A DNA stretch of 64,000 bases, taken from contig OY282608.1 of NCBI GenBank assembly GCA_958298945.1, positions 12,315,933-12,379,932 on the forward strand, given 5' to 3'. The position numbers and the translations under genes were made by a program. Below are positions 42,536 through 54,647 of this stretch, piece after piece (position 1 is the stretch's first letter; the number at the start of each line of letters is the position of its first letter). The notes below the pieces were generated by a model that saw only the letters and a program-made list of their open reading frames with translations, searched no databases and had not been told where the DNA came from. This DNA comes from Atherix ibis. Taxonomy: Eukaryota > Arthropoda > Insecta > Diptera > Athericidae.

Positions 42536-44421
42536 CGTATGTTGGTTTGTTTGTTTGTTGGTTTGTTGGTTGTTTGGTTTGTTGGTTTGTTGGTTTGTTG
42601 GTTTGTTGGTTTGTTGGTTTGTTGGTTTTTGGTTTGTTGGCTTATTGGCTTGTTGGTTTGTTGGTTTGTTCGTTTGTCGGTTTGTTGGTTTCTTGTTTTG
42701 TTGGATTGTTGGCTTGTTGGTATGTTGGTTTGTTGGCTTGTTGGTTTGTTGGGTTTTTGGTTTGTTGGTTTGTTGGTTTGTTGGTTTGTTGGTTTGTTAG
42801 TTTGTTTGTGTGTTTGTTTGTTGGCTTGTTGGTTTGTTGGTTTGTTGGTTTGTTGGTTTGTTGCTTTGTTCGTTTTTTCGTTTGTTGGCTTGTTGGTTTG
42901 TTCGTTTGTTGGTTTGTTGGTTACTTGGTTTGTTGGTTTGTTGGTTTGTTGGTTTGTTGGTTTGTTGGTTTGTTCGTTTGTTGGTTTGTTGGTTTGTTCG
43001 TTTGTTGGTTTGTTGGTTTGTTGGTTTGTTGGCTTGTGGGCTTGTTGGTTTGTTGGTTTGTTGACTTGTTGGTTTGTTGGTTTGTTGGCTTGTTGGTTTT
43101 GTTGGCTTGTTGGTTTGTTGGTTTGTTGGCTTGTTGGTTTGTTTCTTTGTTGGTTTGTTGGTTTGTTGGTTTGTTGGTTTTTTGGCTCGTTGGTTTTTTG
43201 GTTTGTTGGTTTGTTGGTTTGTTGGCTTGTAGGTTTGTTGGTTTGTTGGTTTGTTGGTTTGTTGATTTGTAGGTTTGTTGGTTTGTTGGTTTGTTGGTTT
43301 GCTGGCTTGTTGGTTTGTTGGTTTGTTCGTTTGTTGGTTTGTAGGTTTGTTGGTTTGTTGGCTTGTTGCCTTATTGGTTTGTTGGTTTGTTGGTTTGTTG
43401 GCTTGTTGGTTTGTTGGTTTTGTTGGTTTGTTGGATTGTTGGTTTGTTGGTTTGTTGGTATGTTGGTTTGTTCGTTTGTTGGTTTGTTGGTTTGTTGGTT
43501 TGTTGGTTTTTTGGCTTGTTGGTTTTTTGGTTTGTTGGTTTGTTGGTTTGTTGGCTTGTTGGTTTGTTGGTTTGTTGGTTTGTTGGTTTGTTGGTTTGTT
43601 GGTTTGTTTTGTTTGTAGGTTTGTTGGTTTGTTGACTTGTTGGTTTGTTGGTTTGTTGGCTTGTTGGTTTTGTTGGTTTGTTGGTTTGTTAGTTTGTTGG
43701 TTTGTTGGTTTGTTGGTTTGTTGGTTTGTTGCTTTGTTGGTTTGTTGGTTTGTTGGTTTGTTGGCTTGTTGGTTTTTTGGTTTGTTGGTTTGTTGGTTTG
43801 TTGGCTTGTTGGTTTGTTAGTTTGTTTGTTTGTTGGTTTGTTGGTTTGTTGGTTTGTTGGTTTGTTGGTTTGTTGGCTTGTTGGCTTGTTGGTTTGTTGG
43901 TTTGTGGACTTGTTGGTTTGTTGGCTTGTTGGTTTTGTTGGCTTTTTGGTTTGTTGGTTTGTTGGTTTGTTGGTTTGTTAGTTTGTTTGTTTGTTGGTTT
44001 GTTGGTTTGTTGGTTTGTTGGTTTGTTGGTTTGTTAGTTTGTTTTTTTGTTGGTTTGTTGGTTTGTTGGTTTGTTGGTTTGTTGGTTTGTTGGTTTGTTG
44101 GCTTGTTGGCTTGTTGGTTTGTTGGTTTGTGGACTTGTTGGTTTGTTGGTTTGTTGGCTTGTTGGTTTTGTTGGCTTGTTGGTTTGTTGGTTTGTTGGTT
44201 TGTTGGTTTGTTGGTTTGTTGGTTTGTTGGTTTGTTGGTTTGTTGGTTTGCTGGTTTGCTGGCTTGTTGGTTTGTTGGTTTGTTCGTTTGTTTGTTTGTA
44301 GGTTTGTTGGTTTGTTGGCTTGTTGGCTTGTTGGTTTGTTGGTTTGTTGGTTTGTTGGCTTGTTGGTTTGTTGGTTTTGTAGGTTTGTTGGTTTGTTGGT
44401 TTGTTGGTGTGTTGGTTTGTT
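42536..44421 (+). repeat. Family C2 unit, 1,886 bp
   Basis: The variant order is the same as in the preceding unit (GGTTACTTGG 42,921; TTGTTGCCTTATTGG about 43,368). It differs by GGCTCGTTGG near 43,186, a TTGTTTTGTTTGTAGG irregularity near 43,605, and an extra TTAGTTTGTTTTTTTG near 44,035. Confidence 0.83.
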
Positions 44422-46049
44422 CGTATGTTGGTTTGTTTGTTTGTTGGTTTGTTGGTTGTTTGGTTTGTTGGTTTGTTGGTTTGTTGGTTTGTTGGTTTGT
44501 TGGTTTGTTGGTTTTTGGTTTGTTGGCTTATTGGCTTGTTGGTTTGTTGGTTTGTTCGTTTGTCGGTTTGTTGGTTTCTTGTTTTGTTGGATTGTTGGCT
44601 TGTTGGTATGTTGGTTTGTTGGCTTGTTGGTTTGTTGGGTTTTTGGTTTGTTGGTTTGTTGGTTTGTTGGTTTGTTGGTTTGTTAGTTTGTTTGTGTGTT
44701 TGTTTGTTGGCTTGTTGGTTTGTTGGTTTGTTGGTTTGTTGGTTTGTTGCTTTGTTCGTTTTTTCGTTTGTTGGCTTGTTGGTTTGTTCGTTTGTTGGTT
44801 TGTTGGTTACTTGGTTTGTTGGTTTGTTGGTTTGTTGGTTTGTTGGTTTGTTGGTTTGTTCGTTTGTTGGTTTGTTGGTTTGTTCGTTTGTTGGTTTGTT
44901 GGTTTGTTGGTTTGTTGGCTTGTGGGCTTGTTGGTTTGTTGGTTTGTTGACTTGTTGGTTTGTTGGTTTGTTGGCTTGTTGGTTTTGTTGGCTTGTTGGT
45001 TTGTTGGTTTGTTGGCTTGTTGGTTTGTTTCTTTGTTGGTTTGTTGGTTTGTTGGTTTGTTGGTTTTTTGGCTTGTTGGTTTTTTGGTTTGTTGGTTTGT
45101 TGGTTTGTTGGCTTGTTGGTTTGTTGGTTTGTTGGTTTGTTGGTTTGTTGGTTTGTTGATTTGTAGGTTTGTTGGTTTGTTGGTTTGTTGGTTTGCTGGC
45201 TTGTTGGTTTGTTGGTTTGTTCGTTTGTTGGTTTGTAGGTTTGTTGGTTTGTTGGCTTGTTGCCTTATTGGTTTGTTGTTTTGTTGGTTTGTTGGCTTGT
45301 TGGTTTGTTGGTTTTGTTGGTTTGTTGGTTTGTTGGTTTGTTGGTTTGTTGGTATGTTGGTTTGTTCGTTTGTTGGTTTGTTGGTTTGTTGGTTTGTTGG
45401 TTTTTTGGCTTGTTGGTTTTTTGGTTTGTTGGTTTGTTGGTTTGTTGGCTTGTTGGTTTGTTGGTTTGTTGGTTTGTTGGTTTGTTGGTTTGTAGGTTTG
45501 TTGGTTTGTTGACTTGTTGGTTGGTTGGTTTGTTGGCTTGTTGGTTTTGTTGGTTTGTTGGTTTGTTAGTTTGTTGGTTTGTTGGTTTGTTGGTTTGTTG
45601 GTTTGTTGCTTTGTTGGTTTGTTGGTTTGTTGGTTTGTTGGCTTGTTGGTTTTTTGGTTTGTTGGTTTGTTGGTTTGTTGGCTTGTTGGTTTGTTAGTTT
45701 GTTTGTTTGTTGGTTTGTTGGTTTGTTGGTTTGTTGGTTTGTTGGTTTGTTGGCTTGTTGGCTTGTTGGTTTGTTGGTTTGTGGACTTGTTGGTTTGTTG
45801 GTTTGTTGGCTTGTTGGTTTTGTTGGCTTTTTGGTTTGTTGGTTTGTTGGTTTGTTGGTTTGTTGGTTTGTTGGTTTGTTGGTTTGTTGGTTTGCTGGCT
45901 TGTTGGTTTGTTGGTTTGTTCGTTTGTTTGTTTGTATGTTTGTTGGTTTGTTGGCTTGTTGGCTTGTTGGTTTGTTGGTTTGTTGGTTTGTTGGCTTGTT
46001 GGTTTGTTGGTTTTGTAGGTTTGTTGGTTTGTTGGTTTGTTGGTTTGTT
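44422..46049 (+). repeat. Family C2 unit, 1,628 bp
   Basis: This is again a C2-type unit (GGTTACTTGG 44,807; TTGTTGCCTTATTGG about 45,257). It is about 260 bp shorter than the previous two, having lost the second copy of the GTGGACTTG stretch near its end. Confidence 0.83.
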
Positions 46050-47691
46050 CGTATGTTGGTTTGTTTGTTTGTTGGTTTGTTGGTTGTTTGGTTTGTTGGT
46101 TTGTTGGTTTGTTGGTTTGTTGGTTTGTTGGTTTGTTGGTTTGTTGGTTTTTGGTTTGTTGGCTTATTGGCTTGTTGGTTTGTTGGTTTGTTCGTTTGTC
46201 GGTTTGTTGGTTTCTTGTTTTGTTGGATTGTTGGCTTGTTGGTATGTTGGTTTGTTGGCTTGTTGGTTTGTTGGGTTTTTGGTTTGTTGGTTTGTTGGTT
46301 TGTTGGTTTGTTGGTTTGTTAGTTTGTTTGTGTGTTTGTTTGTTGGCTTGTTGGTTTGTTGGTTTGTTGGTTTGTTGGTTTGTTGCTTTGTTCGTTTTTT
46401 GGTTTGTTGGCTTGTTGGTTTATTCGTTTGTTGGTTTGTTGATTACTTGGTTTGTTGGTTTGTTGGTTTGTTGGTTTGTTCGTTTGTTGGTTTGTTGGTT
46501 TCTTCGTTTGTTAGTTTGTTGGTTTGTTGGCTTATTGGCTTGTTGGTTTGTTGGTTTGTTCGTTTGTTGGTTTGTTCGTTTGTTGTTTTGTTGGATTGTT
46601 GGCTTGTTGGTTTGTTGGTTTGTTGGTTTGTTGGCTTATTGGCTGGTTGGTTTGTTGGTTTGTTCGGTTGTTGGTTTGTTGGTTTGTTGTTTTGTTGGAT
46701 TGTTGGCTTCTTGGTTTGTTGGTTTGTTGGCTTGTTAATTTGTTGGTTTTTTGGTTTTTTGGTTTGTTGGTTTGTTGGTTTGTTGGTTTGTTGGTTTGTT
46801 GGTTTGTTGGTTTGTTGGTTTGTTGGTTTGTTGGTTTGTTGGTTTGTTGGTTACTTGGTTTGTTGGTTTGTTGGTTTGTTGGCTTGTTGGTTTGTTGGTT
46901 TGTTGGTTTGTTGGTTTGTTGGTTTATTGGTTTGTTGGTGTGTTGGTTTGTTGGTTTGTTCGTTTGTTGGTATGTTGGTTACTTGGTTTGTTGGTTTGTT
47001 GGTTTGTTGGTTTGTTGGTTTGTTGGTTTGTTGGTTTGTTGGTTTGTTCGTTTGTTGGTTTGTTGGTTTGTTCGTTTGTTGGTTTGTTGGTTTGTTGGTT
47101 TGTTGGTTTGTTGGCTTGTTGGCTTGTTGGTTTGTTGGTTTGTGGGCTTGTTGGTTTGTTGGTTTGTTGGCTTGTCGGTTTTGTTGTCTTGTTGGTTTGT
47201 TGGTTTGTTAGTTTGTTGGGTTGTTGGTTTGTTGGTTTGTTGGTTTGTTGCTTTGTTGGTTTGTTGGTTTGTTGGTTTGTTGGTTTGTTGGCTTGTTGGT
47301 TTTTTGGTTTGTTGGTTTGTTGGCTTGTTGGTTTGTTAGTTTGTTTGTTTGTTGGTTTGTTGGTTTGTTGGTTTGTTGGTTTGTTGGTTTGTTGGCTTGT
47401 TGGCTTGTTGATTTGTTGGTTTGTGGACTTGTTGGTTTGTTGGCTTGTTGGTTTTGTTGGCTTGTTGGTTTCTTGGTTTGTTGGTTTGTTGGTTTGTTGG
47501 TTTGTTGGTTTGTTGGTTTGTTGGTTTGCTGGCTTGTTGGTTTGTTGGTTTGTTCGTTTGTTTGTTTGTAGGTTTGTTGGTTTGTTGGCTTGTTGGCTTG
47601 TTGGTTTGTTGGTTTGTTGGTTTGTTGGCTTGTTGGTTTGTTGGTTTTGTAGGTTTGTTGGTTTGTTGGTTTGTTGGTTTGTTGGTTTGTT
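46050..47691 (+). repeat. Family C unit, 1,642 bp (second hybrid)
   Basis: The C2-type head changes to C1-type sequence at about 46,400, within the widely shared TTCGTTTTTTGG string. It has TTCTTCGTTTG near 46,500, CTTATTGGCTGG at 46,635 and three TTACTTGG copies (46,442, 46,852 and 46,979), then returns to C2. The junction point differs from that of the hybrid at 38.7 kb. Confidence 0.82.
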
Positions 47692-49351
47692 CGTATGTTG
47701 GTTTGTTTGTTTGTTGGTTTGTTGGTTGTTTGGTTTGTTGGTTTGTTGGTTTGTTGGTTTGTTGGTTTGTTGGTTTGTTGGTTTTTGGTTTGTTGGCTTA
47801 TTGGCTTGTTGGTTTGTTGGTTTGTTCGTTTGTCGGTTTGTTGGTTTCTTGTTTTGTTGGATTGTTGGCTTGTTGGTATGTTGGTTTGTTGGCTTGTTGG
47901 TTTGTTGGGTTTTTCGTTTGTTGGTTTGTTGGTTTGTTGGTTTGTTGGTTTGTTGGTTTGTTAGTTTGTTTGTGTGTTTGTTTGTTGGCTTGTTGGTTTG
48001 TTGGTTTGTTGGTTTGTTGGTTTGTTGCTTTGTTCGTTTTTTGGTTTGTTGGCTTGTTGGTTTGTTCGTTTGTTGGTTTGTTGGTTACTTGGTTTGTTGG
48101 TTTGTTGGTTTGTTGGTTTGTTGGTTTGTTGGTTTGTTCGTTTGTTGGTTTGTTGGTTTGTTCGTTTGTTGGTTTGTTGGTTTGTTGGTTTGTTGGCTTG
48201 TGGGCTTGTTGGTTTGTTGGTTTGTTGACTTGTTGGTTTGTTGGTTTGTTGGCTTGTTGGTTTTGTTGGCTTGTTGGTTTGTTGGTTTGTTGGCTTGTTG
48301 GTTTGTTTCTTTGTTGGTTTGTTGGTTTGTTGGTTTGTTGGTTTTTTGGCTTGTTGGTTTTTTGGTTTGTTGGTTTGTTGGTTTTTTGGCTTGTTGGTTT
48401 GTTGGTTTGTTGGTTTGTTGGTTTGTTGGTTTGTAGGTTTGTTGGTTTGTTGGTTTGTTGGTTTGCTGGCTTGTTGGTTTGTTGGTTTGTTCGTTTGTTG
48501 GTTTGTAGGTTTGTTGGTTTGTTGGCTTGTTGGCTTATTGGTTTGTTGGTTTGTTGGTTTGTTGGCTTGTTGGTTTGTTGGTTTTGTTGGTTTGTTGGTT
48601 TGTTGGTTTGTTGGTTTGTTGGTTTGTTGGTTTGTTGGTATGTTGGTTTGTTCGTTTGTTAGTTTGTTGGTTTGTTGGTTTGTTGGTTTTTTGGCTTGTT
48701 GGTTTTTTGGTTTGTTGGTTTGTTGGTTTGTTGGCTTGTTGGTTTGTTGGTTTGTTGGTTTGTTGGTTTGTTGGTTTGTTGGTTTGTAGGTTTGTTGGTT
48801 TGTTGACTTGTTGGTTTGTTGGTTTGTTGGCTTGTTGGTTTTGTTGGTTTGTTGGTTTGTTAGTTTGTTGGTTTGTTGGTTTGTTGGTTTGTTGGTTTGT
48901 TGCTTTGTTGGTTTGTTGGTTTGTTGGTTTGTTGGCTTGTTGGTTTTTTGGTTTGTTGGTTTGTTGGTTTGTTGGCTTGTTGGTTTGTTAGTTTGTTTGT
49001 TTGTTGGTTTGTTGGTTTTTTGGTTTGTTGGTTTGTTGGTTTGTTGGCTTGTTGGCTTGTTGGTTTGTTGGTTTGTGGACTTGTTGGTTTGTTGGTTTGT
49101 TGGCTTGTTGGTTTTGTTGGCTTGTTGGTTTGTTGGTTTGTTGGTTTGTTGGTTTGTTGGTTTGTTGGTTTGTTGGTTTGTTGGTTTGCTGGCTTGTTGG
49201 TTTGTTGGTTTGTTCGTTTGTTTGTTTGTAGGTTTGTTGGTTTGTTGGCTTGTTGGCTTGTTGGTTTGTTGGTTTGTTGGTTTGTTGGCTTGTTGGTTTG
49301 TTGGTTTTGTAGGTTTGTTGGTTTGTTGGTTTGTTGGTTTGTTGGTTTGTT
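47692..49351 (+). repeat. Family C2 unit, 1,660 bp
   Basis: This C2-type unit has GGTTACTTGG at 48,085 and TTCGTTTTTTGG in place of the TTCGTTTTTTCG of the 40-46 kb units. It lacks the TTGTTGCCTTATTGG variant and has TTGTTGGCTTATTGG instead (about 48,532). Confidence 0.82.
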
Positions 49352-52300
49352 CGTATGTTGGTTTGTTTGTTTGTTGGTTTGTTGGTTGTTTGGTTTGTTG
49401 GTTTGTTGGTTTGTTGGTTTGTTGGTTTGTTGGTTTGTTGGTTTGTTGGTTTTTGGTTTGTTGGCTTATTGGCTTGTTGGTTTGTTGGTTTGTTCGTTTG
49501 TCGGTTTGTTGGTTTCTTGTTTTGTTGGATTGTTGGCTTGTTGGTATGTTGGTTTGTTGGCTTGTTGGTTTGTTGGGTTTTTGGTTTGTTGGTTTGTTGG
49601 TTTGTTGGTTTGTTGGTTTGTTAGTTTGTTTGTGTGTTTGTTTGTTGGCTTGTTGGTTTGTTGGTTTGTTGGTTTGTTGGTTTGTTGCTTTGTTCGTTTT
49701 TTGGTTTGTTGGCTTGTTGGTTTGTTCGTTTGTTGGTTTGTTGGTTACTTGGTTTGTTGGTTTGTTGGTTTGTTGGTTTGTTGGTTTGTTGGTTTGTTCG
49801 TTTGTTGGTTTGTTGGTTTGTTCGTTTGTTGGTTTGTTGGTTTGTTGGTTTGTTGGCTTGTGGGCTTGTTGGTTTGTTGGTTTGTTGACTTGTTGGTTTG
49901 TTGGTTTGTTGGCTTGTTGGTTTTGTTGGCTTGTTGGTTTGTTGGTTTGTTCGCTTGTTGGTTTGTTTCTTTGTTGGTTTGTTGGTTTGTTGGTTTGTTG
50001 GTTTTTTGGCTTGTTGGTTTTTTGGTTTGTTGGTTTGTTGGTTTGTTGGCTTGTTGGTTTGTTGGTTTGTTGGTTTGTTGGTTTGTTGGTTTGTTGGTTT
50101 GTAGGTTTGTTGGTTTGTTGGTTTGTTGGTTTGCTGGCTTGTTGGTTTGTTGGTTTGTTCGTTTGTTGGTTTGTAGGTTTGTTGGTTTGTTGGCTTGTTG
50201 GCTTATTGGTTTGTTGGTTTGTTGGTTTGTTGGCTTGTTGGTTTGTTGGTTTTGTTGGTTTGTTGGTTTGTTGGTTTGTTGGTTTGTTGGTATATTGGTT
50301 TGTTCGTTTGTTGGTTTGTTGGTTGTTTGGTTTGTTGGTTTGTTGGTTTGTTGGTTTGTTGGTTTGTTGGCTTATTGCCTTGTTGGTTTGATAATTTGTT
50401 CGTTTGTTGGTTTGTTGGTTTGTTGTTTTGTTGGAATGTTGGCTTGTTGGTTTGTTGGTTTGTTGGCTTGTTGGATTGTTGGTTTTTTTGGTTTGTTGGT
50501 TTGTTGGTTTGTTGGTTTGTTGGTTTGTTGGTTTGTTGGTTTGTTGGTTTGTTGGTTTGTTGGTTTGTTGGTTTGTTGGTTTGTTGGTTTGTTGGTTTAT
50601 TGGTTTGTTAGTTTGTTGGTGTGTTTGTTTGTTGGCTTGTTGGCTTGTTGGTTTGTTGGTTTGTTGGTTTGTTGGTTTGTTGCTTTGTTTGTGTTTTGGT
50701 TTTACTTGGTTTGTTGGTTTGTTGGTTTGTTGGTTTCTTGGTTTGTTGGTTTGTTCGTTTTTTGGTTTGTTGGTTTGTTCGTTTGTTGGTTTGTTGGTTT
50801 GTTGGTTTGTTGGCTTGTTGGCTTGTTGGTTTGTTGGTTTGTTGGCTTGTTGGTTTGTTGGTTTGTTGGCTTGTTGGTTTGTTGGCTTGTTCGTTTGTTG
50901 GTTTGTTCGTTTGTTCGTTTGTTCGTTTGTTGGTTTGTTGGTTTGTTGGTTTGTTGGTTTTTTAGTTTGTTGGTTTGTTGGCTTGTTGGTTTGTTGGTTT
51001 GTTGGTTTGTTGGTTTGTTGGTTTGTTGGTTTGTTGGTTTGTTTGTTTGTTGGTTTGTTGGTTTATTGGTTTGTTGGTTTGTTGGTTTGTTGGTTTGTTG
51101 GTTTGTTATTTTGTTGGTTTGTTGGTTTGTTGGCTTGTTGGCTTCTTGTTTTGTTGGTTTGTTGGTTTGTTGGTTTGTTGGTTTGTTGGCTTGTTGGTTT
51201 TTTGGTTTGTTGGTTTGTTTCTTTGTTGGTTTGTTGGTGTTGGTTTGTTGGGTTGTTGGTTTGTTGGTTTGTTGGTTTGTTGGCTTGTTGGTTTTTTTCG
51301 TTTGTTGGCTTTTTGTTATGTTGGTTTGTTGGTTTGTTCGTTTTTTGGTTTGTTGGTTTGTTGGTTTGTTGGTTTTTTTGGTTTGTTGGTTTGTGGGCTT
51401 ATTGGCTTGTTGGTTTGTTGGTTTGTTCGTTTGTTGGTTTGTTGGTTTGTTGTTTTGTTGGATTGTTGGCTTGTTGGTTTGTTGGTTTGTTGGCTTGTTG
51501 GTTTGTTGGTTTTTTGGTTTGTTAATTTGTTGGTTTGTTGATTTGTTGGTTTGTTGGTTTGTTGGTTTGTTGGTTTGTTGGTTTGTTGGTTTGTTTGTTT
51601 GTTGGTTTGTTGGCTTGTTGGTTTGTTGGTTTGTTAGTTTGTTTGTGTGTTTGTTTGTTGGCTTGTTGGCTTGTTGGTTTGTTTGTTTATTGGTTTGTTG
51701 GTTTGTTGCTTTGTTCGTTTTTTGGTTTGTTGGCTTGTTGGTTTGTTCGTTTGTTGGTTTGTTGGTTACTTGGTTTGTTGGTTTGTTGGTTTGTTGGTTT
51801 GTTCGTTTGTTGGTTTGTTGGTTTCTTCGTTTGTTAGTTTGTTGGTTTGTTGGCTTATTGGCTTGTTGGTTTGTTGGTTTGTTCGTTTGTTGGTTTGTTC
51901 GTTTGTTGTTTTGTTGGATTGTTGGCTTGTTGGTTTGTTGGTTTGTTGGTTTGTTGGCTTATTGGCTTGTTGGTTTGTTGGTTGGTTCGGTTGTTGGTTT
52001 GTTGGTTTGTTGGCTTGTTGGTTTGTTGGTTTGTTGGTTTGTTGGTTTGTTGGTTTGTTGGTTTATTGGTTTGTTGGTTTGTTGGTTACTTGGTTTGTTG
52101 GTTTGTTGGTTTGTTGGCTTGTTGGTTTGTTGGTTTGTTGGTTTGTTGGTTTGTTGGTTTGTTGGTTTGTTGGTTTGTTGGTGTGTTGGTTTGTTGGTTT
52201 GTTCGTTTGTTGGTCTGTTGGTTACTTGGTTTGGTGGTTTGTTGGTTTGTTGGTTTGTTGGTTTGTTGGTTTGTTGGTTTGTTGGTTTGTTCGTTTGTTG

Positions 52301-52639
52301 GTTTGTTGGTTTGTTCGTTTGTTGGTTTGTTGGTTTGTTGGTTTGTTGGTTTGTTGGTTTGTTGGCTTGTTGGCTTGTTGGTTTGTTGGTTTGTGGACTT
52401 GTTGGTTTGTTGGTTTGTTGGCTTGTTGGTTTTGTTGGCTTGTTGGTTTGTTGGTTTGTTAGTTTGTTGGTTTGTTGGTTTGTTGGTTTGTTGGTTTGTT
52501 GCTTTGTTGGTTTGTTGGTTTGTTGGTTTGTTGGCTTGTTGGTTTTTTGGTTTGTTGGTTTGTTGGTTTGTTGGCTTGTTGGTTTGTTAGTTTGTTGGTT
52601 TGTTGGTTTGTTGGTTTGTTGGTTTGTTGGTTTGTTCGT
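49352..52639 (+). repeat. Family C end block, distant copy of C0/C1
   Basis: The block starts as a C2 unit and then, from about 50.2 kb, follows C0: CTTATTGCC with TGATAATTTG (50,371), GGAATGTT, GGTGTT (51,236) and GTGTGTTTG (51,647). It then follows C1 with GGTTACTTGG at 51,766, 52,086 and 52,223. Compared with C0 it has a deletion of about 40 bp at about 50,700 that fuses GTTTTGGTTT to TACTTGG, and a TTTTTTTCG at about 51,293. Confidence 0.82.
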
Positions 52640-54647
52640 TTTTTGGTTTGTTGGCTTGATGGTTTGTTCGTTTGTTGGTTTGTTGGTTACTTGGTTTGTT
52701 GGTTTGTTGGGTTGTTGGGTTGTTGGTTTGTTGGTTTGTTGGTTTGTTCGTTTGTTGGTTTGTTGGTTCGTTGGCTTGTTGGTTTTTTGGTTTGTTGGTT
52801 TGTTGGCTTGTTGGTTTGTTGGTTTGTTGGTTTGTTGGTTTGTTGGTTTGTTGGTTTGTTGGTTTGCTGGCTTGTTGGCTTGTTGGTTTGCTGGCTTGTT
52901 GGTTTTTTGGTTTGTTGGTTTGTTGGTTTGTTGGTTTGTTGGTTTGTTGGCTTGTTGGTTTGTTGGCTTGTTGGTTTGTTGGCTTGTTGGCTTGTTGGTT
53001 TGTTGGTTTCTTGGTTTGTTGGCTTGTTGGTTCGTTGGTTTGTTGGTTTGTTGGTTTGTTGGTTTGTTGGTTTGTTGGTTTAATGGCATGGTGGTTTGTT
53101 GGCTTGTTGGCTTATTGGTTTGTTGGTTTGTTGGTTTGTTGGTTTGTTGGCTTGTTGGTTTGTTGGCTTGTTGGTTTGTTGGCTTGTTGGCTTGTTGGTT
53201 TGTTGGTTTCTTGGTTTGTTGGCTTGTTGGTTCGTTGGTTTGTTGGTTTGTTGGTTTGTTGGTTTGTTGGTTTGTTGGTTTAATGGCATGGTGGTTTGTT
53301 GGCTTGTTGGCTTATTGGTTTGTTGGCTTGTTGGTTCATTGGCTTGTTGGCTTGTTGGTTTGTTGGTTTGTTGGTTTGTTGGTTTGTTCGTTTCTTGGTT
53401 TGTTAGTTTGTTGGCTTGTTTGTTTGTTGGTTTGTTGGTTTGTTGGTTTGTTGGTTTGTTGGCTTGTTGGTTCGGTGGTTTGTTGGTTTCTTGGTTTGTT
53501 GGTTTGTTGGTTTGTTATTTTGTTGGTTTATTGGTTTGTTCATTTATTTGTTGTTGGTTTGTTCGTTTGTTGGCTTGTTGGTTTGTTGGCTTACTGGTTT
53601 GTTGGTTTGTTTGTTTGTTCGTTTGTTGGTTTGTTGGCTTGTTGGTTTGTTGGTTTGTTGGCTTGTTGGTTTGTTGGTTTGTTGGTTTGTTGGTTTGTTC
53701 GTTTGTTGGCTTGTTGGTTTGTTGGTTTGTTGGCTTGTTGGTTTGTTGGCTTGTTGGCTTGTTGGTTTGTTGGTTTGTTGGTTTGTTGGTTTGTTGGTTT
53801 GTTGGTTTGTTGGTTAGTTAGCTTGTTGTTTTTTTGGTTTGTTGGTTTGTTGGCTTTTTGGTTTGTTGGTTTGTTCGTTTGTTGGTTTGTTGGTTTGTTG
53901 GTTTGTTGGTTTGTTGGTTTGTTGGTTTGTTGGTTTGTTGGTTTGTTGGTTTGTTGGTTCGTTGGCTTGTTGGTTTGTTGGCTTGTTGGCTTGTTGGTTT
54001 GTTGGTTTGTTGGCTTGTTGGTTTGTTGGTTTGTTGGTTTGTTGGTTTGTTGGTTTGTTGGTTTGTTGGTTTGTTGGCTTGTTGGTTTGTTGGTTTGTTG
54101 ATTTGTTCGTTTGTTGGCTTGTCGGTTTGTTGGTTTGTTCGTTTATAGGTTTGTTGGTTTGTTGGCTTGTTGGCTTGTTGGCTTGTTGGTTTGTTGGTTT
54201 GTTGGTTTGTTGGTTTGATGGCTTGTTGGTTTGTTGGTTTTGTTGAGTTGTTGGTTTTTTGGTTTGTTGGTTTGTTGGTTTGTTGGTATGTTGGTTTGTT
54301 CGTTTGTTGGTTTGTTGGTTGTTTGGTTTGTTGGTTTGTTGGTTTGTTGGTTTGTTTGTTTGTTGGTTTGTTGGTTTGTTGGCTTATTGGCTTGTTGGTT
54401 TGTTGGTTTGTTCGTTTGTTGGTTTGTTGGTTTGTTGTTTTGTTGGATTGTTGGCTTGTTGGTATGTTGGTTTGTTGGCTTGTTGGTTTGTTGGGTTTTT
54501 GGTTTGTTGGTTTGTTGGTTTGTTGGTTTGTAGGTTTGTTGGCTTGTTGGTGTGTTGGTTTGTTAGTTTGTTGGTGTGTTTGTTTGTTGGTTTGTTGGCT
54601 TTTTGGTTTGTTGGTTTGTTGGTTTGTTAGTTTGTTGTTTTGTTCGT
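52640..54647 (+). repeat. Family G unit G1 (2,008 bp)
   Basis: G1 starts near GGCTTGATGG (A at 52,659), which recurs at 54,667 (offset 2,008) and at 59,523. GGTTACTTGG, GGGTTGTTGG and GGTTCGTTGG strings follow, then the AATGGCATGG motif. Its right two-thirds lie inside the larger F1 unit. Confidence 0.8.
53083..53292 (+). repeat. 200-bp tandem duplication marked by AATGGCATGG
   Basis: AATGGCATGG, a motif that departs from the octamer at several bases, occurs at about 53,083 and again exactly 200 bp (25 octamers) later. It also occurs at about 55,089 and 59,874, always followed by TGGTTTGTTGGCTTGTTGG. It is one of the most divergent short strings in the window. Confidence 0.85.

Noticed and set aside
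53083..53292. AATGGCATGG as a transposon end or integration site
   Set aside because: There is no inverted partner, no target-site duplication and no inserted sequence; the octamer continues on both sides.
48873..54101. Very long + strand open frame (about 1,740 codons), hydrophobic, like a membrane protein
   Set aside because: It is the translation of the octamer, which has no stop codon in any frame. The frame passes unaltered through unrelated repeat families, register-breaking indels are common, and similar frames overlap it in the other phases.
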